DNA of 64,000 bases. Origin: Brachybacterium alimentarium. Its GTDB lineage: Bacteria > Actinomycetota > Actinomycetes > Actinomycetales > Dermabacteraceae. The translations under genes were made by a program, and so were the position numbers. The stretch covers positions 116,784 through 180,783 of the forward strand of contig NZ_NRGS01000017.1 of assembly GCF_002332425.1 (NCBI RefSeq). The letters are read 5' to 3'. The notes beneath the pieces were generated by a model. It saw nothing but the letters and a program-made list of their open reading frames with translations, ran no database searches and was not told the DNA's origin. This document shows positions 19,174 through 30,905 of this stretch, in pieces (within the stretch, counting starts at the first letter, position 1; each line of letters opens with the position of its first letter).

Positions 19174-20375
19174 CGCGGGTCCTCGCTGCCGGGGAGCTCT
19201 TCGGACGCATCGGACGCACCGAAGCCGTCGGAGGCGTCGGACCCGTCGGAGCCATCGGGCCCGTCGGAGGCATCGGAGGACTCAGCGGTGCCGTTGTCGC
19301 CTCCGAGCGTGTGCGCGGGAGCGTCATCGGCCCGGCCGAACCCCCAGGCGTCGGTGTCGCCGTCCACGGGGGCGAGGACCTCGGTGTCGTCGACCGGGGC
19401 GAGCGTCTCGGTGCGGTCCGTCGGACGGTCCTCGGCGTGGTCCGTCGAACGGTCCCCAGCGTGGTCCGTCGGACGCTCCTCGGCGCGGCCCACTGCGGAG
19501 AGGACCTCGGTGTCGTCCGTCGGGGCGTGCGTCCGGGACTCGTCCACCGGAGGGAGCACGTCGGTGGTCTCCGCGCTCGTCACGCTCGCCTCGTCGGCCG
19601 AGACGTCGTCATCGGCCTCCGGAGCGGCCATGGCGCCCGCTCCTGCGGCGGCCGGGGCCGTCGCCCCGCCGGCGAACGGTGCGTCGGTCTCGTCGACGCC
19701 GTCGGTCGCGACGTCCTCGCCGCCGATCTCGTCCAGCTCTTCCTCGTCACGGCGACGTCCGCCGATCGAGACCACGAGCAGCACCAGACCGATCACGGCG
19801 ATCGCGGCGCCGCCGGCGTAGGCGAAGGGGACCCATTCGTTCTCGGCCTCGACCGGCCAGGTGATGGAGATCGAGTCGGCGCCCGGGGCGCTGCCGTCGG
19901 TGACCACGAGGATCGAACGGTAGGCCTGCTTGTTCTCGCCGTGTTCCTGCGCGGCGAAGTCGGCGACCTCAAGGGTGTACGGCGAGGCGCTCGTGTCCAC
20001 GGTGCGCCACAGATCGGAGTCCGTGGGGCTGCTGATCTCCGTCTCCCCGTCGGGATGCACGGCCTCGGTGCTGAGGGTGCTCCAGTCGCTCGCCCCGGTG
20101 ATGCGGGTGTAGGCGGTGTCCTCCAGGTAGGCCTCGATGTCGGAGTTGTCCGCGGTGATGACGGAGACGTCCGATTCCCCCTCGATGGTCACCTCGCCCT
20201 CCATGCCTCCCACGTAGAGCACGCCCGGATCGATCACGACGGCGGGGCCCGGATCGCTGAGCTCGACGGAGGCGGTGGTCTCGGTGGCGGGGGCCCAGGT
20301 GGTCTCTCCGAGGCGGCCCAGCGCCAGCCCGATCAGGCCCAGCAGGACCAGGAGGACGGCGAGGAGTCGTTTCAC
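19170..20375 (-). CDS. Uncharacterised two-helix membrane protein with repetitive acidic tail
   Basis: 401 residues. An N-terminal hydrophobic helix (about 4-24, VKRLLAVLLVLLGLIGLALG) acts as signal or anchor. An extracellular beta-rich domain of about 150 residues follows, then a second helix near 190-212, and a long cytoplasmic Asp/Ser/Thr-rich tail containing an eight-residue repeat. I recognise no family. GTG at 20375 with AGGAG upstream is preferred over a longer frame because it begins exactly at the signal helix. Overlaps the lipoprotein by 4 bp. Divergent from nucS across 207 bp. Confidence 0.75.
   Translation of the reverse strand: MKRLLAVLLVLLGLIGLALGRLGETTWAPATETTASVELSDPGPAVVIDPGVLYVGGMEGEVTIEGESDVSVITADNSDIEAYLEDTAYTRITGASDWSTLSTEAVHPDGETEISSPTDSDLWRTVDTSASPYTLEVADFAAQEHGENKQAYRSILVVTDGSAPGADSISITWPVEAENEWVPFAYAGGAAIAVIGLVLLVVSIGGRRRDEEELDEIGGEDVATDGVDETDAPFAGGATAPAAAGAGAMAAPEADDDVSADEASVTSAETTDVLPPVDESRTHAPTDDTEVLSAVGRAEERPTDHAGDRSTDHAEDRPTDRTETLAPVDDTEVLAPVDGDTDAWGFGRADDAPAHTLGGDNGTAESSDASDGPDGSDGSDASDGFGASDASEELPGSEDPR
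19416..19487. repeat. Three 24-bp tandem repeats in the membrane-protein tail
   Basis: 24-bp units starting GTCCGTCG at 19416, 19440 and 19464 encode an eight-residue Asp-Arg-Pro-Thr-Asp-His-Ala-Glu type unit. A further Ser-Asp-Ala/Gly low-complexity tract lies at the gene's 3' end (about 19190-19275). Confidence 0.88.
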
Positions 20376-20570
20376 GATGGGTTGTGCTCCTAGAAGGCGG
20401 CCCGAGGGGGCCAAGGCGGCGGACCGTCCCACGATAGGGTGCGCAGCACGGCCTGGAACAGTTCCGCGTGACCATGTGCACCTGGGCAAAGAGATCTCCA
20501 TGAGCATGCCATGCGCCTCTCATCAGGCACGGGACGGCGCTCCGCAGAGCCGTCGGGCCTTCCCGTGCCG

Positions 20571-20576
20571 TACCCT
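20571..20576 (+). promoter_or_regulatory. -10 box for leaderless nucS transcript
   Basis: TACCCT ends 6 bp before the nucS GTG and no ribosome-binding site is present, the typical layout of an actinobacterial leaderless gene. The start of transcription would be the G of the GTG. Confidence 0.6.
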
Positions 20577-20582
20577 GTCGGG

Positions 20583-21290
20583 GTGCGTCTCGTCGTTGCC
20601 CGCTGCTCTGTCGACTACACCGGTCGACTCACCGCCCACCTCCCCCTGGCTCCGCGCCTGCTGATCGTCAAAGCCGATGGCAGCGTGCTGGTCCATTCGG
20701 ACGGAGGCAGCTATAAACCTCTGAACTGGATGACTCCTCCCTGCACGCTGCGCTCCACGCGTCGCGATGACGACGAGATCGAGGCCGATCCGGACAGCGA
20801 CTGGATCGAGCAGTGGGACGTCACCCATGACAAGACCGGTGACAAGCTCCGCGTGCGTCTGCACGAGATCCTCGAGGACAGCTCCCATGAGCTCGGCGAG
20901 GACCCCGGACTCCAGAAGGACGGCGTCGAAGCGCACCTCCAGGCCCTGCTCGCCGAGAACATCGACACCCTCGGCGAGGGCTGGAGCCTGGTGCGCCGGG
21001 AGTACGGCACCGCGATCGGCCCGGTCGACATCATGGCGCGGGACGCCGACGGTGCCGCCGTGGCGATCGAGATCAAGCGCCGCGGCGAGATCGACGGCGT
21101 GGAGCAGCTGACCCGTTATCTCGAGCTGCTGAACCGTGACCCGCTGCTGGCGCCGGTGCGCGGGGTCTTCGCCGCCCAGGCCATCAAACCGCAGGCCCGC
21201 GTTCTCGCGGAGGACCGCGGGATCGACTGCGTCACCCTCGACTACGACGCCCTGCGCGGGATCGACGACGTCGACTCGCGACTGTTCTGA
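20583..21290 (+). CDS. nucS: Mismatch-specific endonuclease NucS (EndoMS)
   Basis: 235 residues. Cuts both strands at mismatches and supports the MutS/MutL-independent mismatch repair of Actinobacteria. N-terminal dimerisation/DNA-binding domain (1-120), then a RecB-like nuclease domain with D149 in GPVDIM and E163, K165 in IEIKRR. The C-terminal DSRLF resembles the sliding-clamp binding tail. GTG at 20583 chosen because the conserved VRLVVARC begins there and a -10 box sits at leaderless distance. nagA follows after 30 bp. Location close to the atp operon matches mycobacteria. Confidence 0.95.
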   Translation: MRLVVARCSVDYTGRLTAHLPLAPRLLIVKADGSVLVHSDGGSYKPLNWMTPPCTLRSTRRDDDEIEADPDSDWIEQWDVTHDKTGDKLRVRLHEILEDSSHELGEDPGLQKDGVEAHLQALLAENIDTLGEGWSLVRREYGTAIGPVDIMARDADGAAVAIEIKRRGEIDGVEQLTRYLELLNRDPLLAPVRGVFAAQAIKPQARVLAEDRGIDCVTLDYDALRGIDDVDSRLF

Positions 21291-21320
21291 GCCATCCCTC
21301 CCCCACCCCCAGGAGTTCCC

Positions 21321-22553
21321 GTGACCACGGCAGCCTCGTCGGACCGCACCGCACCACTGGCCGTCGACCTCGCCCTGCACGGGACGACCGTGCTGAAGCA
21401 GGGCGTGCTCCCCGACGGCCTCGTGCTGATCTCCGGCGCGGACGTGGTGTGGTCCGGCCCGGCCTCCCACGCCCCGGAGCATGCGGCCGCCGAGGAGATC
21501 GCCCATGACGGGCTGATCCTGCCGGGCCTGGTGGATCTGCACTGCCACGGCGGCGGCGGCGTCTCCTTCCCGGACTCGACGTCCCCCGAGGAGATGCTCA
21601 CCGCAGTGCGCGAGCACCGCCGCCATGGGACCACGTCCCTGGTCGCCTCGCTGGTCACCGCGGAGGCCGAGACCCTGCGGGCACGGGTCGCGGATCTCGC
21701 GCAGCTCGCGGACGATGGCGAGATCGCCGCGATCCATCTCGAGGGGCCGTTCGTCTCCGTCGCCCGCTGCGGAGCCCAGAACCCCGAGCACATCATCGGC
21801 GGCGACGCCGATCTGGTGCGTGAGCTGGCCGCGATCGCCGGCGGATCGCTCGCGACGATGACCGTCGCCCCCGAGGTCGACGGCGCCGACCCGGTGCTCG
21901 AGGCCCTCGCCGAGGTGGGGGCGGTCCCCTCGCTCGGGCACACCGACGGGTCGAGCGAGCAGATGACCCGGGCGGTCGCCACCGCGAGAGCCGAGCTTCG
22001 CCGTGAGCACGGCCGCTCCCCACTCCCCACGGCGACCCACCTGTTCAACGGCATGCGCCCGATCCACCATCGCGATCCCGGGCCCGCGTTCGCGGCACTC
22101 GATGCCGCCGCCCGCGGCGAGCTCGTCGTCGAGGTGATCGCCGACGGCGTCCACCTGGATCGCCGGACCGTCGCCCACATCTTCTCCGTCGCTGCGCAGG
22201 ACACGGTCGCGCTCGTGACCGATGCGATGGCGGCCGCCGGAATGCCCGACGGCCAGTACCGTCTGGGCGCGCTGGACGTCACGGTCGACGCAGGCATCGC
22301 CACCCTCACCGGGGGCAGCTCGATCGCCGGTGGCACGGCGCATCTGCTCGAGGTGGTCCGCTTCGCCGTCTTCGAAGCGGGTGTGGACCTGGTCTCCGCG
22401 GTGCGCGCTGCGACGACGGTCCCGGCACGAGTGCTGGGCCAGGAGGATCGGATCGGCTCGCTGGAGCCCGGCCGCCGCGCCGACGCCGTGCTGGTGGACG
22501 CCGATCTGCGGCCGGTGACGGTGCTGCGGGCCGGTCAGCGCGTCGAGGGCTGA
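21321..22553 (+). CDS. nagA: N-acetylglucosamine-6-phosphate deacetylase
   Basis: 410 residues. Removes the acetyl group from GlcNAc-6-phosphate in amino-sugar and cell-wall recycling. Amidohydrolase motifs: VDLHCHGG near 72-79, HLEGPF near 140, GHTDG near 205, HLFNGM near 240 and TDAM near 300. GTG at 21321 has AGGAG six bases upstream. Likely cotranscribed with nucS. No nagB or sugar transporter is adjacent, so the substrate source is unclear. Confidence 0.93.
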   Translation: MTTAASSDRTAPLAVDLALHGTTVLKQGVLPDGLVLISGADVVWSGPASHAPEHAAAEEIAHDGLILPGLVDLHCHGGGGVSFPDSTSPEEMLTAVREHRRHGTTSLVASLVTAEAETLRARVADLAQLADDGEIAAIHLEGPFVSVARCGAQNPEHIIGGDADLVRELAAIAGGSLATMTVAPEVDGADPVLEALAEVGAVPSLGHTDGSSEQMTRAVATARAELRREHGRSPLPTATHLFNGMRPIHHRDPGPAFAALDAAARGELVVEVIADGVHLDRRTVAHIFSVAAQDTVALVTDAMAAAGMPDGQYRLGALDVTVDAGIATLTGGSSIAGGTAHLLEVVRFAVFEAGVDLVSAVRAATTVPARVLGQEDRIGSLEPGRRADAVLVDADLRPVTVLRAGQRVEG

Positions 22554-22624
22554 CCCCCCTCACCGCGCGCCACGGGAGCGACCCGCTCAGAGGATCGAGC
22601 CGAGAAAGGTCGCCGAGCACCGCC

Positions 22625-22736
22625 AGGGCGTGCCGCGTTGCGGCGGTGCACAGGGCCGTCGGCACGTGCCGCGCCGCGGAGGCGTGCAGGGCCGTCGGCA
22701 CGTACCGTGCTGCGGGGGCGTGCAGGGCCGTGCAGG
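22625..22736. repeat. Tandem repeats of about 35 bp between nagA and DUF2550
   Basis: A unit containing GTGCAGGGCCGTCGGCACGT is repeated. One clear 35-bp copy is at 22681-22715, a longer 39-bp variant at 22642-22680, and partial copies lie at both ends. Non-coding between two converging genes. Confidence 0.8.
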
Positions 22737-22737
22737 C

Positions 22738-23178
22738 TCAGTCGGCGTCGCCGATGACGAGTCCGGTCGGTGCGGCTTCGATCCAGGCGTTCAGCGCCGC
22801 GCCCGAGGAGATCCCCATGATCGCGAGCTCGGTTCGCCCGCCACGCAGCCGGAACTCGACCAGATAGCTGTCCTCCTCGCCCTGTGCCCGAGCCTCGAGC
22901 CGACGGCGGGACACGTCCAGCAGGTCAGCTCTCAGGATGGTCGTCTCGGGCCCCACCCGCAGGGAGAGCGCACGGAACCACAGCAGCCGATCGGTGCCGA
23001 AGCGCATCAGTCCCGGCGACCAGTGCGAGCGCCCGGTGACCCCGCGGCGCTCGAGGGAGCAGTCGAAGGCACCGCGCCGGCGCGACATCCCGATATTGCG
23101 GACGATGAGCACCACGGCCAGGACGACAAAGAGCATCCCGACCCCCTCGAGGAGGACCGGGATGCTCAGGTCGATCAT
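22738..23178 (-). CDS. DUF2550 membrane protein
   Basis: 146 residues, one N-terminal helix (about 8-27) followed by RRRGAFDCSLER, a stretch typical of DUF2550, and a small beta-rich domain. The gene directly after atpC is occupied by DUF2550 in many Actinobacteria, including mycobacteria. Function unknown. Gap to atpC is 18 bp, so it is read as the last gene of the atp operon. Confidence 0.85.
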   Translation of the reverse strand: MIDLSIPVLLEGVGMLFVVLAVVLIVRNIGMSRRRGAFDCSLERRGVTGRSHWSPGLMRFGTDRLLWFRALSLRVGPETTILRADLLDVSRRRLEARAQGEEDSYLVEFRLRGGRTELAIMGISSGAALNAWIEAAPTGLVIGDAD

Positions 23179-23196
23179 GGACGGTTCAGAATCCGC

Positions 23197-24977
<1,781 letters not shown>

Positions 24978-25889
24978 TCAGCGTTCGGTGCGCCCGGATC
25001 CGGCGAGGGCGTCGGCGCCGCCGACGATCTCCGTGATCTCCTGCGTGATCTCTGCCTGACGAGCGGTGTTCGCCAGCCGGGTGAACTTGTCGATCTGTGT
25101 CTGTGCGTTGTCGGTCGCGGTCTGCATCGCACGCTGGGTGGCGGCGTGCTCCGAGGCCATCGACTGCATCAGCAGGTTCACGATGCGCGACTCGACGTAC
25201 CGCGGGATGAGCTCCTGCAGGGTCGTCTCCGCGTCCGGAGCGAACTCGTAGAGCGGGAAGGCGCCGGGGACGTGATCCTCGGCGTCCACGAGCTGCATCG
25301 GCACCAGACGACTGGCCCGTGCGGCCTGCTTGAAGCGGCTCAGGAAGCGCGTCCCGACGAGGTAGAGCTCATCCAGATGCGTCTCCGGATCCTCCGACAG
25401 GAGATCGGCGGTGAGGGTGTGCGCGATGTCCTGTCCGAGCGACCCGAGCTCGGGCTCGCTGTACGGTGCCCAGGCACGGTGAGGATCACGGTTGCGGAAG
25501 CGGAAGTACGCCTCCCCCTTGCGACCCACGACGTACAGGACCGGGGTCTTGCCCTCGTCGATCAGGGTGTTGGCGAGCTCCTCGGCCGTGCGGATCGCGT
25601 TGTGCGAGTACGAGCCCGTCATGCCGCGGTCCGCGGTGATGAGCAGGATCGCGACGCGACCGCTCTGCGCACGGTCCGCCTGGAGGAACGGATGCTGCGC
25701 CTCCTGCGAATGCGTCGCCACGGCACCGATCGCCTGCGTCAGCGCATCGGCGTACGGGGTCGTCGCGAGAACGCGGGCATGTGCCTTGGAGATGCGCGAG
25801 GCCGCGACCATCTCCTTGGCCTTGAAGATCTTCTTCATGCCCTGAGCGGACCCGATCCGCTGCTTGTACTCCCTCTGCTGTGCTCCCAT
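24978..25889 (-). CDS. atpG: F0F1 ATP synthase gamma subunit
   Basis: 303 residues, the rotating shaft. N-terminal GAQQREYKQRIGSAQGMKKI and C-terminal ATDNAQTQIDKFTRLANTARQAEITQEI form the expected coiled coil. TADRGMTGSYSHNAI is the central-domain signature. ATG at 25889 has GAGGAGAG upstream and begins the conserved coil. Confidence 0.97.
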   Translation of the reverse strand: MGAQQREYKQRIGSAQGMKKIFKAKEMVAASRISKAHARVLATTPYADALTQAIGAVATHSQEAQHPFLQADRAQSGRVAILLITADRGMTGSYSHNAIRTAEELANTLIDEGKTPVLYVVGRKGEAYFRFRNRDPHRAWAPYSEPELGSLGQDIAHTLTADLLSEDPETHLDELYLVGTRFLSRFKQAARASRLVPMQLVDAEDHVPGAFPLYEFAPDAETTLQELIPRYVESRIVNLLMQSMASEHAATQRAMQTATDNAQTQIDKFTRLANTARQAEITQEITEIVGGADALAGSGRTER

Positions 25890-25963
25890 GTCTCTCCTCG
25901 TACGTGGCGATCGACCGGCATCATCCGCCGTGCCCGCCGCGAACGGCGGGCACGGTGATCGGA

Positions 25964-27586
25964 TCAACCGCGGGCGATGGTCTCCTGGTCGATGTCTTCG
26001 TCCTCGAGGCTCGTCTCGACGTCGTTCAGCGGGGTCTTGCCCTTGCCGGCGAGGAAGTCCTTCTTGACCTCGTCGAGGATCGCGATGAGCTCCTCCTCGG
26101 TCGCGGGCTCGAACTTCGAGGTCGAGCGGATCGCCTCGAGCACGCCGCCGTTGTGGCGGAGGTGCTCCAGCAGGTGCGACTCGAAGTCACGCACGTCCTC
26201 GACGTCGATGTCGTCGAAGCGACCGGTGGTGCCGGCCCAGATCGAGACGACCTCCTCCTCCATCGGGAAGGGAGAGCTCTGGTTCTGCTTGAGCAGCTCC
26301 ATGAGGCGGGCGCCGCGGTTCAGCTGCTGCTTGGACGCACCGTCGAGGTCGGAGGCGAACATCGCGAAGGACTCGAGGTCGCGGTACTGCGCGAGCGAGA
26401 TCTTCAGCGTGCCCGAGACCTTCTTCATGGCCTTGGTCTGCGCGGAGCCGCCGACGCGGGACACCGAGATGCCGACGTCGACCGCCGGGCGCTGGTCCGC
26501 GTTGAACAGGTCCGACTGCAGGAAGCACTGGCCGTCGGTGATCGAGATGACGTTGGTCGGGATGTACGCCGAGACGTCGTTCGCCTTGGTCTCGATGATC
26601 GGCAGGGCGGTCATCGAGCCGCCGCCCATCGCGTCGGACAGCTTCGCACAGCGCTCGAGCAGACGGGAGTGCAGGTAGAACACGTCGCCCGGGTAGGCCT
26701 CACGGCCCGGCGGGCGGCGCAGCAGCAGGGACACGGCGCGGTAGGCCTCGGCCTGCTTGGAGAGGTCGTCGAAGACGATGAGGACGTGCTTGCCCTCGTA
26801 CATCCAGTGCTGTCCGATGGCCGAGCCGGCGTAGGGGGCGATGTACTTGAAGCCCGCGGGGTCGGAGGCCGGAGCCGCGACGATCGTGGTGTACTCCAGC
26901 GCACCGGCCTGCTCGAGGGTCGAGCGCACCGAGGCGATGGTCGAGCCCTTCTGGCCGACGGCGACGTAGATGCAGCGCACCTGCTTCTCCGGGTCGCCGC
27001 TCTCCCAGTTCGCCTTCTGGTTCAGGATGGTGTCCAGCGCGATCGTGGTCTTGCCCGTCTGACGGTCGCCGATGATCAGCTGACGCTGGCCGCGACCGAT
27101 CGGGGTCATCGAATCGATGGCCTTGATGCCGGTGGCCAGCGGCTCCTTGACGCTCTTGCGCTGCATGACGCCGGGCGCCTGCAGCTCGAGGGCACGACGC
27201 CCGGAGGTGTCGATGGTGCCCAGGCCGTCGATCGGGGCGCCGGTGGGGTCGACCACGCGGCCGAGGTAGCCCTCGCCGACGGGGACGGAGAGGACCTCAC
27301 CGGTGCGGCGGACCTCCTGGCCCTCCGCGATGCCGGAGAACTCGCCGAGGATCACGACGCCGATCTCGCTGAGCTCGAGGTTCAGCGCAAGGCCGAGCTC
27401 CCCGTTCTCGAAGCGGACGAGCTCGTTGGCCATGACGTTGGGCAGGCCCTCGACACGGGCGATGCCGTCGGCCGACTCGGTGACGCGGCCGATCTCCTCG
27501 CGGTCGGTGGAGCCTGCCTGGTAGGTGGACACGGCGGTGTCCAGGGCATGCCGGATGTCCTCCGGGCGGATCGTGAGCTCAGCCAT
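25964..27586 (-). CDS. atpA: F0F1 ATP synthase alpha subunit
   Basis: 540 residues. Non-catalytic nucleotide-binding subunit; P-loop GDRQTGKT, plus the VGQKGS and PYAGSAIGQ motifs. A C-terminal extension of about 30 charged residues is common in Actinobacteria. Start ATG at 27586. Between atpH and atpG in the standard order. Confidence 0.98.
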   Translation of the reverse strand: MAELTIRPEDIRHALDTAVSTYQAGSTDREEIGRVTESADGIARVEGLPNVMANELVRFENGELGLALNLELSEIGVVILGEFSGIAEGQEVRRTGEVLSVPVGEGYLGRVVDPTGAPIDGLGTIDTSGRRALELQAPGVMQRKSVKEPLATGIKAIDSMTPIGRGQRQLIIGDRQTGKTTIALDTILNQKANWESGDPEKQVRCIYVAVGQKGSTIASVRSTLEQAGALEYTTIVAAPASDPAGFKYIAPYAGSAIGQHWMYEGKHVLIVFDDLSKQAEAYRAVSLLLRRPPGREAYPGDVFYLHSRLLERCAKLSDAMGGGSMTALPIIETKANDVSAYIPTNVISITDGQCFLQSDLFNADQRPAVDVGISVSRVGGSAQTKAMKKVSGTLKISLAQYRDLESFAMFASDLDGASKQQLNRGARLMELLKQNQSSPFPMEEEVVSIWAGTTGRFDDIDVEDVRDFESHLLEHLRHNGGVLEAIRSTSKFEPATEEELIAILDEVKKDFLAGKGKTPLNDVETSLEDEDIDQETIARG

Positions 27587-27669
27587 CGCGGTGCTTCGCT
27601 TCCTCTCGTGGTCCCGTCGCTGCGGGAGGTGATGTGTGGTGCTGGGGGATGTGCCGCGGCCAGGGGCCG

Positions 27670-28485
27670 TCAGGACACCAGGTGTTCGCGAGCCTGGGAC
27701 AGGCGCGCGAGGACGGTTGCGTCGTAGAGGTCGTCTCCGACGTGGATCCGCAGACCGCCCACGACGTCCTGCGAGACCTCGAGGTTCATCTGCACCTCAC
27801 GGCCGTAGATGCGCGCGAGCACGGTCCCCAGACGGGACTGCTGCGCCTCGTCCAGCGGACGCGAGGTCTCGACCACGGCCAGCAGACGCTGACGGCGCTC
27901 CGAGGCGAACTCCGCGAACTCGCGCACTCGACGCGAGGGCTTGAGCTCGACCGCTCGGGACACGGCACGGACCGCGAGTGCGGTGGTGAGCCGGTTCGCG
28001 CGGCCCTCGAGCAGGGTGCGGACGACGTTCCCGCGGGCGGACGGATCCTCCCTGGCATCGTCGAAGCTCGAGGAGAGCTCGGCGCTGTCGTCGATCGTGC
28101 GGGAGAACTGGAACAGCTCCTCCTCGACCTGACCGAGGCTGCTCTCCCGCTCGGACTGCTCGAGCAGTGCGAGCACGCCCAGCCGTTCGAGCGCGTCGAG
28201 GATGTCCTCCTGCTCGGACCAGCGATGGCTCACGACCCCAAGGGTGAGACCGAGTGCGGCGTCGCTGACCTTGCCGGCCAGCAGCGCACGGACAGCCGCC
28301 TCCTTCGCCTCGGCGCCACGACCGGAGTCGCTCAGCAGACGCACGAGCTGGTTGCTGGAATCGATCGCATCGGCGATCGCGAACAGTTCGTCCGCGGTGC
28401 TGTCCAGCGAGACGCCGTCCGTCGCGAAGACGGACTGGGCCTGCTGAGCGACCTCGGCGAACGAGGTGGAGGAAGTTCCTCGCAT
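27670..28485 (-). CDS. atpH: F0F1 ATP synthase delta subunit
   Basis: 271 residues, part of the peripheral stalk. The C-terminal half carries the OSCP/delta signature ([19 protein letters not shown]). The N-terminal half is a second helical region longer than in E. coli delta. ATG at 28485 gives six bases from AAGGA; a GTG one codon earlier is too close to it. Confidence 0.95.
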   Translation of the reverse strand: MRGTSSTSFAEVAQQAQSVFATDGVSLDSTADELFAIADAIDSSNQLVRLLSDSGRGAEAKEAAVRALLAGKVSDAALGLTLGVVSHRWSEQEDILDALERLGVLALLEQSERESSLGQVEEELFQFSRTIDDSAELSSSFDDAREDPSARGNVVRTLLEGRANRLTTALAVRAVSRAVELKPSRRVREFAEFASERRQRLLAVVETSRPLDEAQQSRLGTVLARIYGREVQMNLEVSQDVVGGLRIHVGDDLYDATVLARLSQAREHLVS

Positions 28486-28494
28486 CACTGGTCC

Positions 28495-29034
28495 TTATCG
28501 GGTGGCGGTCTGGCTCGACTCGAGGTCGTCCAGGAACCGATCGATCACACGGCGGGAGCGCTCATCATCGGTGAGGGACTCCCCGACGACCTTGGAGGCC
28601 AGATCGCTCGCAAGCGTGCCGACCTCGCTGTGGAGCTGCGCGGAGGCCGTCTGGCGCTCTGCGGACAGCTGCTGACGGCCGGCGACGAGCACACGCTCGG
28701 ACTCCGACTCTGCACGGACCTTCGCCTCTTCCACGATGCGGGCGCCGTCCTGGCGCGCCTTCTCGCGAATGCCTGCGGCCTCCTGGCGAGCAGCGGCGAG
28801 CTCCTCCTCCTGGGTGGCCTTGAGGTCGTCGGCCTGCTGCTGGACCTCTTCTGCCTTCTTCAGGCCGCCCTCGATCTTCTCCGCACGCTCGTCGAGCACG
28901 GCGTTCAGCCGCGGCAGGACGAACTTGAGGAAGACGACGGCGAAGATGATGACGAAGATCAGGGTCCAGATGATCTCCGGGACCTCGGGCAGCAGAAGCT
29001 TGTAGCCCGGGACTTCTTCTTCGGCGAGAATCAT
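28495..29034 (-). CDS. atpF: F0F1 ATP synthase b subunit
   Basis: 179 residues: one membrane helix (about 21-40, IIWTLIFVIIFAVVFLKFVL) followed by a long charged coiled coil, the peripheral-stalk rod. LPRLNAVLDERAEKI is typical of the family. Nine bases separate it from atpH and ten from atpE. Confidence 0.97.
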   Translation of the reverse strand: MILAEEEVPGYKLLLPEVPEIIWTLIFVIIFAVVFLKFVLPRLNAVLDERAEKIEGGLKKAEEVQQQADDLKATQEEELAAARQEAAGIREKARQDGARIVEEAKVRAESESERVLVAGRQQLSAERQTASAQLHSEVGTLASDLASKVVGESLTDDERSRRVIDRFLDDLESSQTATR

Positions 29035-29044
29035 GGGGAGAGCC

Positions 29045-29353
<309 letters not shown>

Positions 29354-30163
29354 TCAGTGCTCGTCGGAGGTGGCCATCTGGATGTACACCGCGGCCAGCA
29401 TCGTGAAGATGAAGGCCTGCAGGGCGGCCACGAAGATCTCGAAACCGAAGATGCCGATCGCAAGGGCGCCGGTGAAGGGCGAGCCCAGGATGAGCCAGGT
29501 GCCCGAGAGCAGCAGGCCCTGGGTCAGGCCGATGAAGACGACCATCATGATGTGGCCGGCGACCATGTTCGCGAGCAGTCGGATCGTGAGCGACGCCCAG
29601 CGGATCAGCACCACCTGCAGGAACTCGATCGGGATCAGCAGCAGGTAGATCGGCTTCGGCACCCCGGGAGGCATCGTCTCGTGCTTGAGGTAGCCCGCGA
29701 AGCCATGCTTCTTCACGCCCGCGACCACGTAGGTCACGAAGGTCCACAGCGCCAGCAGCAGCGGCAGACCGATCACGGAGGTGCCGGCGAGGTTGAGCCC
29801 CGGGACCACTCCGGCCAGGTTCATCGAGAGGATGAGGAAGAAGATCGTGATCAGGAAGGGGGCGAAGCGCCGGCCCTCCCGGATGCCCAGGGTGTTCTGG
29901 ATGATCGTGCCGTGCACGAATTCGATGAGCAGCTCGACGATGCTCTGCGCACGACCCGGCACCAGCTTGGCGCGCGAGGCGATCACGCACGTCACGATGA
30001 GGACGACGGCGATCACGATCAGTCGCACGAGCTGGACGCGGTTGAACTCGAACGGCGTCCCTGCGAAGAGGATCGCCGGCGGGAAGAACTCCGCGAGGGT
30101 CGGGATGTGGAAGAGCGAATCGCCCTCTGCGTACAGCGTGGGGCTGAGGTCTGCGGTGTTCAG
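29354..30163 (-). CDS. atpB: F0F1 ATP synthase a subunit, probable CTG start
   Basis: Proton-channel subunit. From the CTG at 30163 it has 269 residues and five to six membrane helices. The essential arginine is R195 in TIRLLANM, followed by AGH. No ATG, GTG or TTG exists in this frame between the upstream in-frame stop and a GTG at 30028. Starting at that GTG would delete FFPPAILFAGTPFEFNR, which resembles the N-terminal segment of other actinobacterial a subunits, and it has no ribosome-binding site. The CTG has GGGAG six bases upstream. A sequencing frameshift farther upstream is the alternative. atpE follows after 78 bp. Confidence 0.85.
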   Translation of the reverse strand: MNTADLSPTLYAEGDSLFHIPTLAEFFPPAILFAGTPFEFNRVQLVRLIVIAVVLIVTCVIASRAKLVPGRAQSIVELLIEFVHGTIIQNTLGIREGRRFAPFLITIFFLILSMNLAGVVPGLNLAGTSVIGLPLLLALWTFVTYVVAGVKKHGFAGYLKHETMPPGVPKPIYLLLIPIEFLQVVLIRWASLTIRLLANMVAGHIMMVVFIGLTQGLLLSGTWLILGSPFTGALAIGIFGFEIFVAALQAFIFTMLAAVYIQMATSDEH

Positions 30164-30348
30164 CTCGATCTCCCGTGGTCGTACAGCCTGGCGTGAACAC
30201 GCCGGCCGTGGCCGTCATCTCGATCTGGACCGACCCGGGTACGACCATCGTGCGTACGGCGATGGACGAAGCTAGGCGCCTCGGGTGGTCGATCAGTGGT
30301 CGCAACCCTGCGGTTATGCACCGTGATCAGGGCTCGAGCACCTGGAAA

Positions 30349-30354
30349 AGCATA
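30349..30354 (-). promoter_or_regulatory. Candidate -10 box ahead of atpB
   Basis: TATGCT (minus strand) lies in the 205-bp gap between the AtpI-like gene and atpB and fits the TANNNT pattern. No good -35 is seen. It would allow atpBEFHAGDC expression apart from wecA. Confidence 0.3.
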
Positions 30355-30368
30355 ACAGAGTGCACTCC

Positions 30369-30905
30369 TCATGCATCGTCCTCGGGAGGTGCTGCGACCG
30401 GCTCCACATCCAGCGGCTGGCGTGAGCGCATCAGCAGCGTCACCTCCACCGTCACGGCGGACACTGCGCCGACCAGCAGTGCCAGTCCGATCCATCGGGT
30501 CGAGACGCTCGCGAGGTCCCGGACCACGATCAGGACGAGAATCACAATCAGCATCTTGACGGCCCAGCTGCCGAGCACGCCCGCAGCCATCGTCACGGGG
30601 GTCATCCGACGGCCGATGACGGCGATCACGAGAGTCGGCAGCACGACGACGAGGGTCAGGCCGGTGCCGATCAGGGCGCCGATGAGGGCCGGCCCGTCGG
30701 CCGTCACCGCGGCGACCGTGATCACGATCGCGTCGAGGACCAGGCCGACCACGAGCGCCAGCAGGACCGCTCGCTGCATGGCGCGGTCCCCCACGGCACG
30801 GCGGCGCCTGCGCGCCTCCGAGACGGGCGGGTCGGCGGGAGCGGCGTCGCCCCCTGCGCCGGGAGCGCCGACAGGGCGGGAGGGCTGGTCAGACTGAGGA
30901 GACAT
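30369..30905 (-). CDS. AtpI-like membrane protein upstream of atpB
   Basis: 178 residues. A polar, Pro/Ala-rich N-terminus, then four membrane helices between about 44 and 160. Position and topology match the AtpI/Rv1303-type gene that opens actinobacterial atp operons and may assist c-ring assembly or Mg2+ supply. The sequence itself is poorly conserved. ATG at 30905 with AAGGA upstream; overlaps the wecA 3' end by 17 bp. Confidence 0.75.
   Translation of the reverse strand: MSPQSDQPSRPVGAPGAGGDAAPADPPVSEARRRRRAVGDRAMQRAVLLALVVGLVLDAIVITVAAVTADGPALIGALIGTGLTLVVVLPTLVIAVIGRRMTPVTMAAGVLGSWAVKMLIVILVLIVVRDLASVSTRWIGLALLVGAVSAVTVEVTLLMRSRQPLDVEPVAAPPEDDA

Noticed and set aside
22625..22736. CRISPR array
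   Set aside because: Units are directly adjacent with no spacers and no cas genes are present.
30028..30220. atpB start at GTG 30028
   Set aside because: It would remove a conserved-looking N-terminal segment and has no ribosome-binding site; kept only as an alternative.
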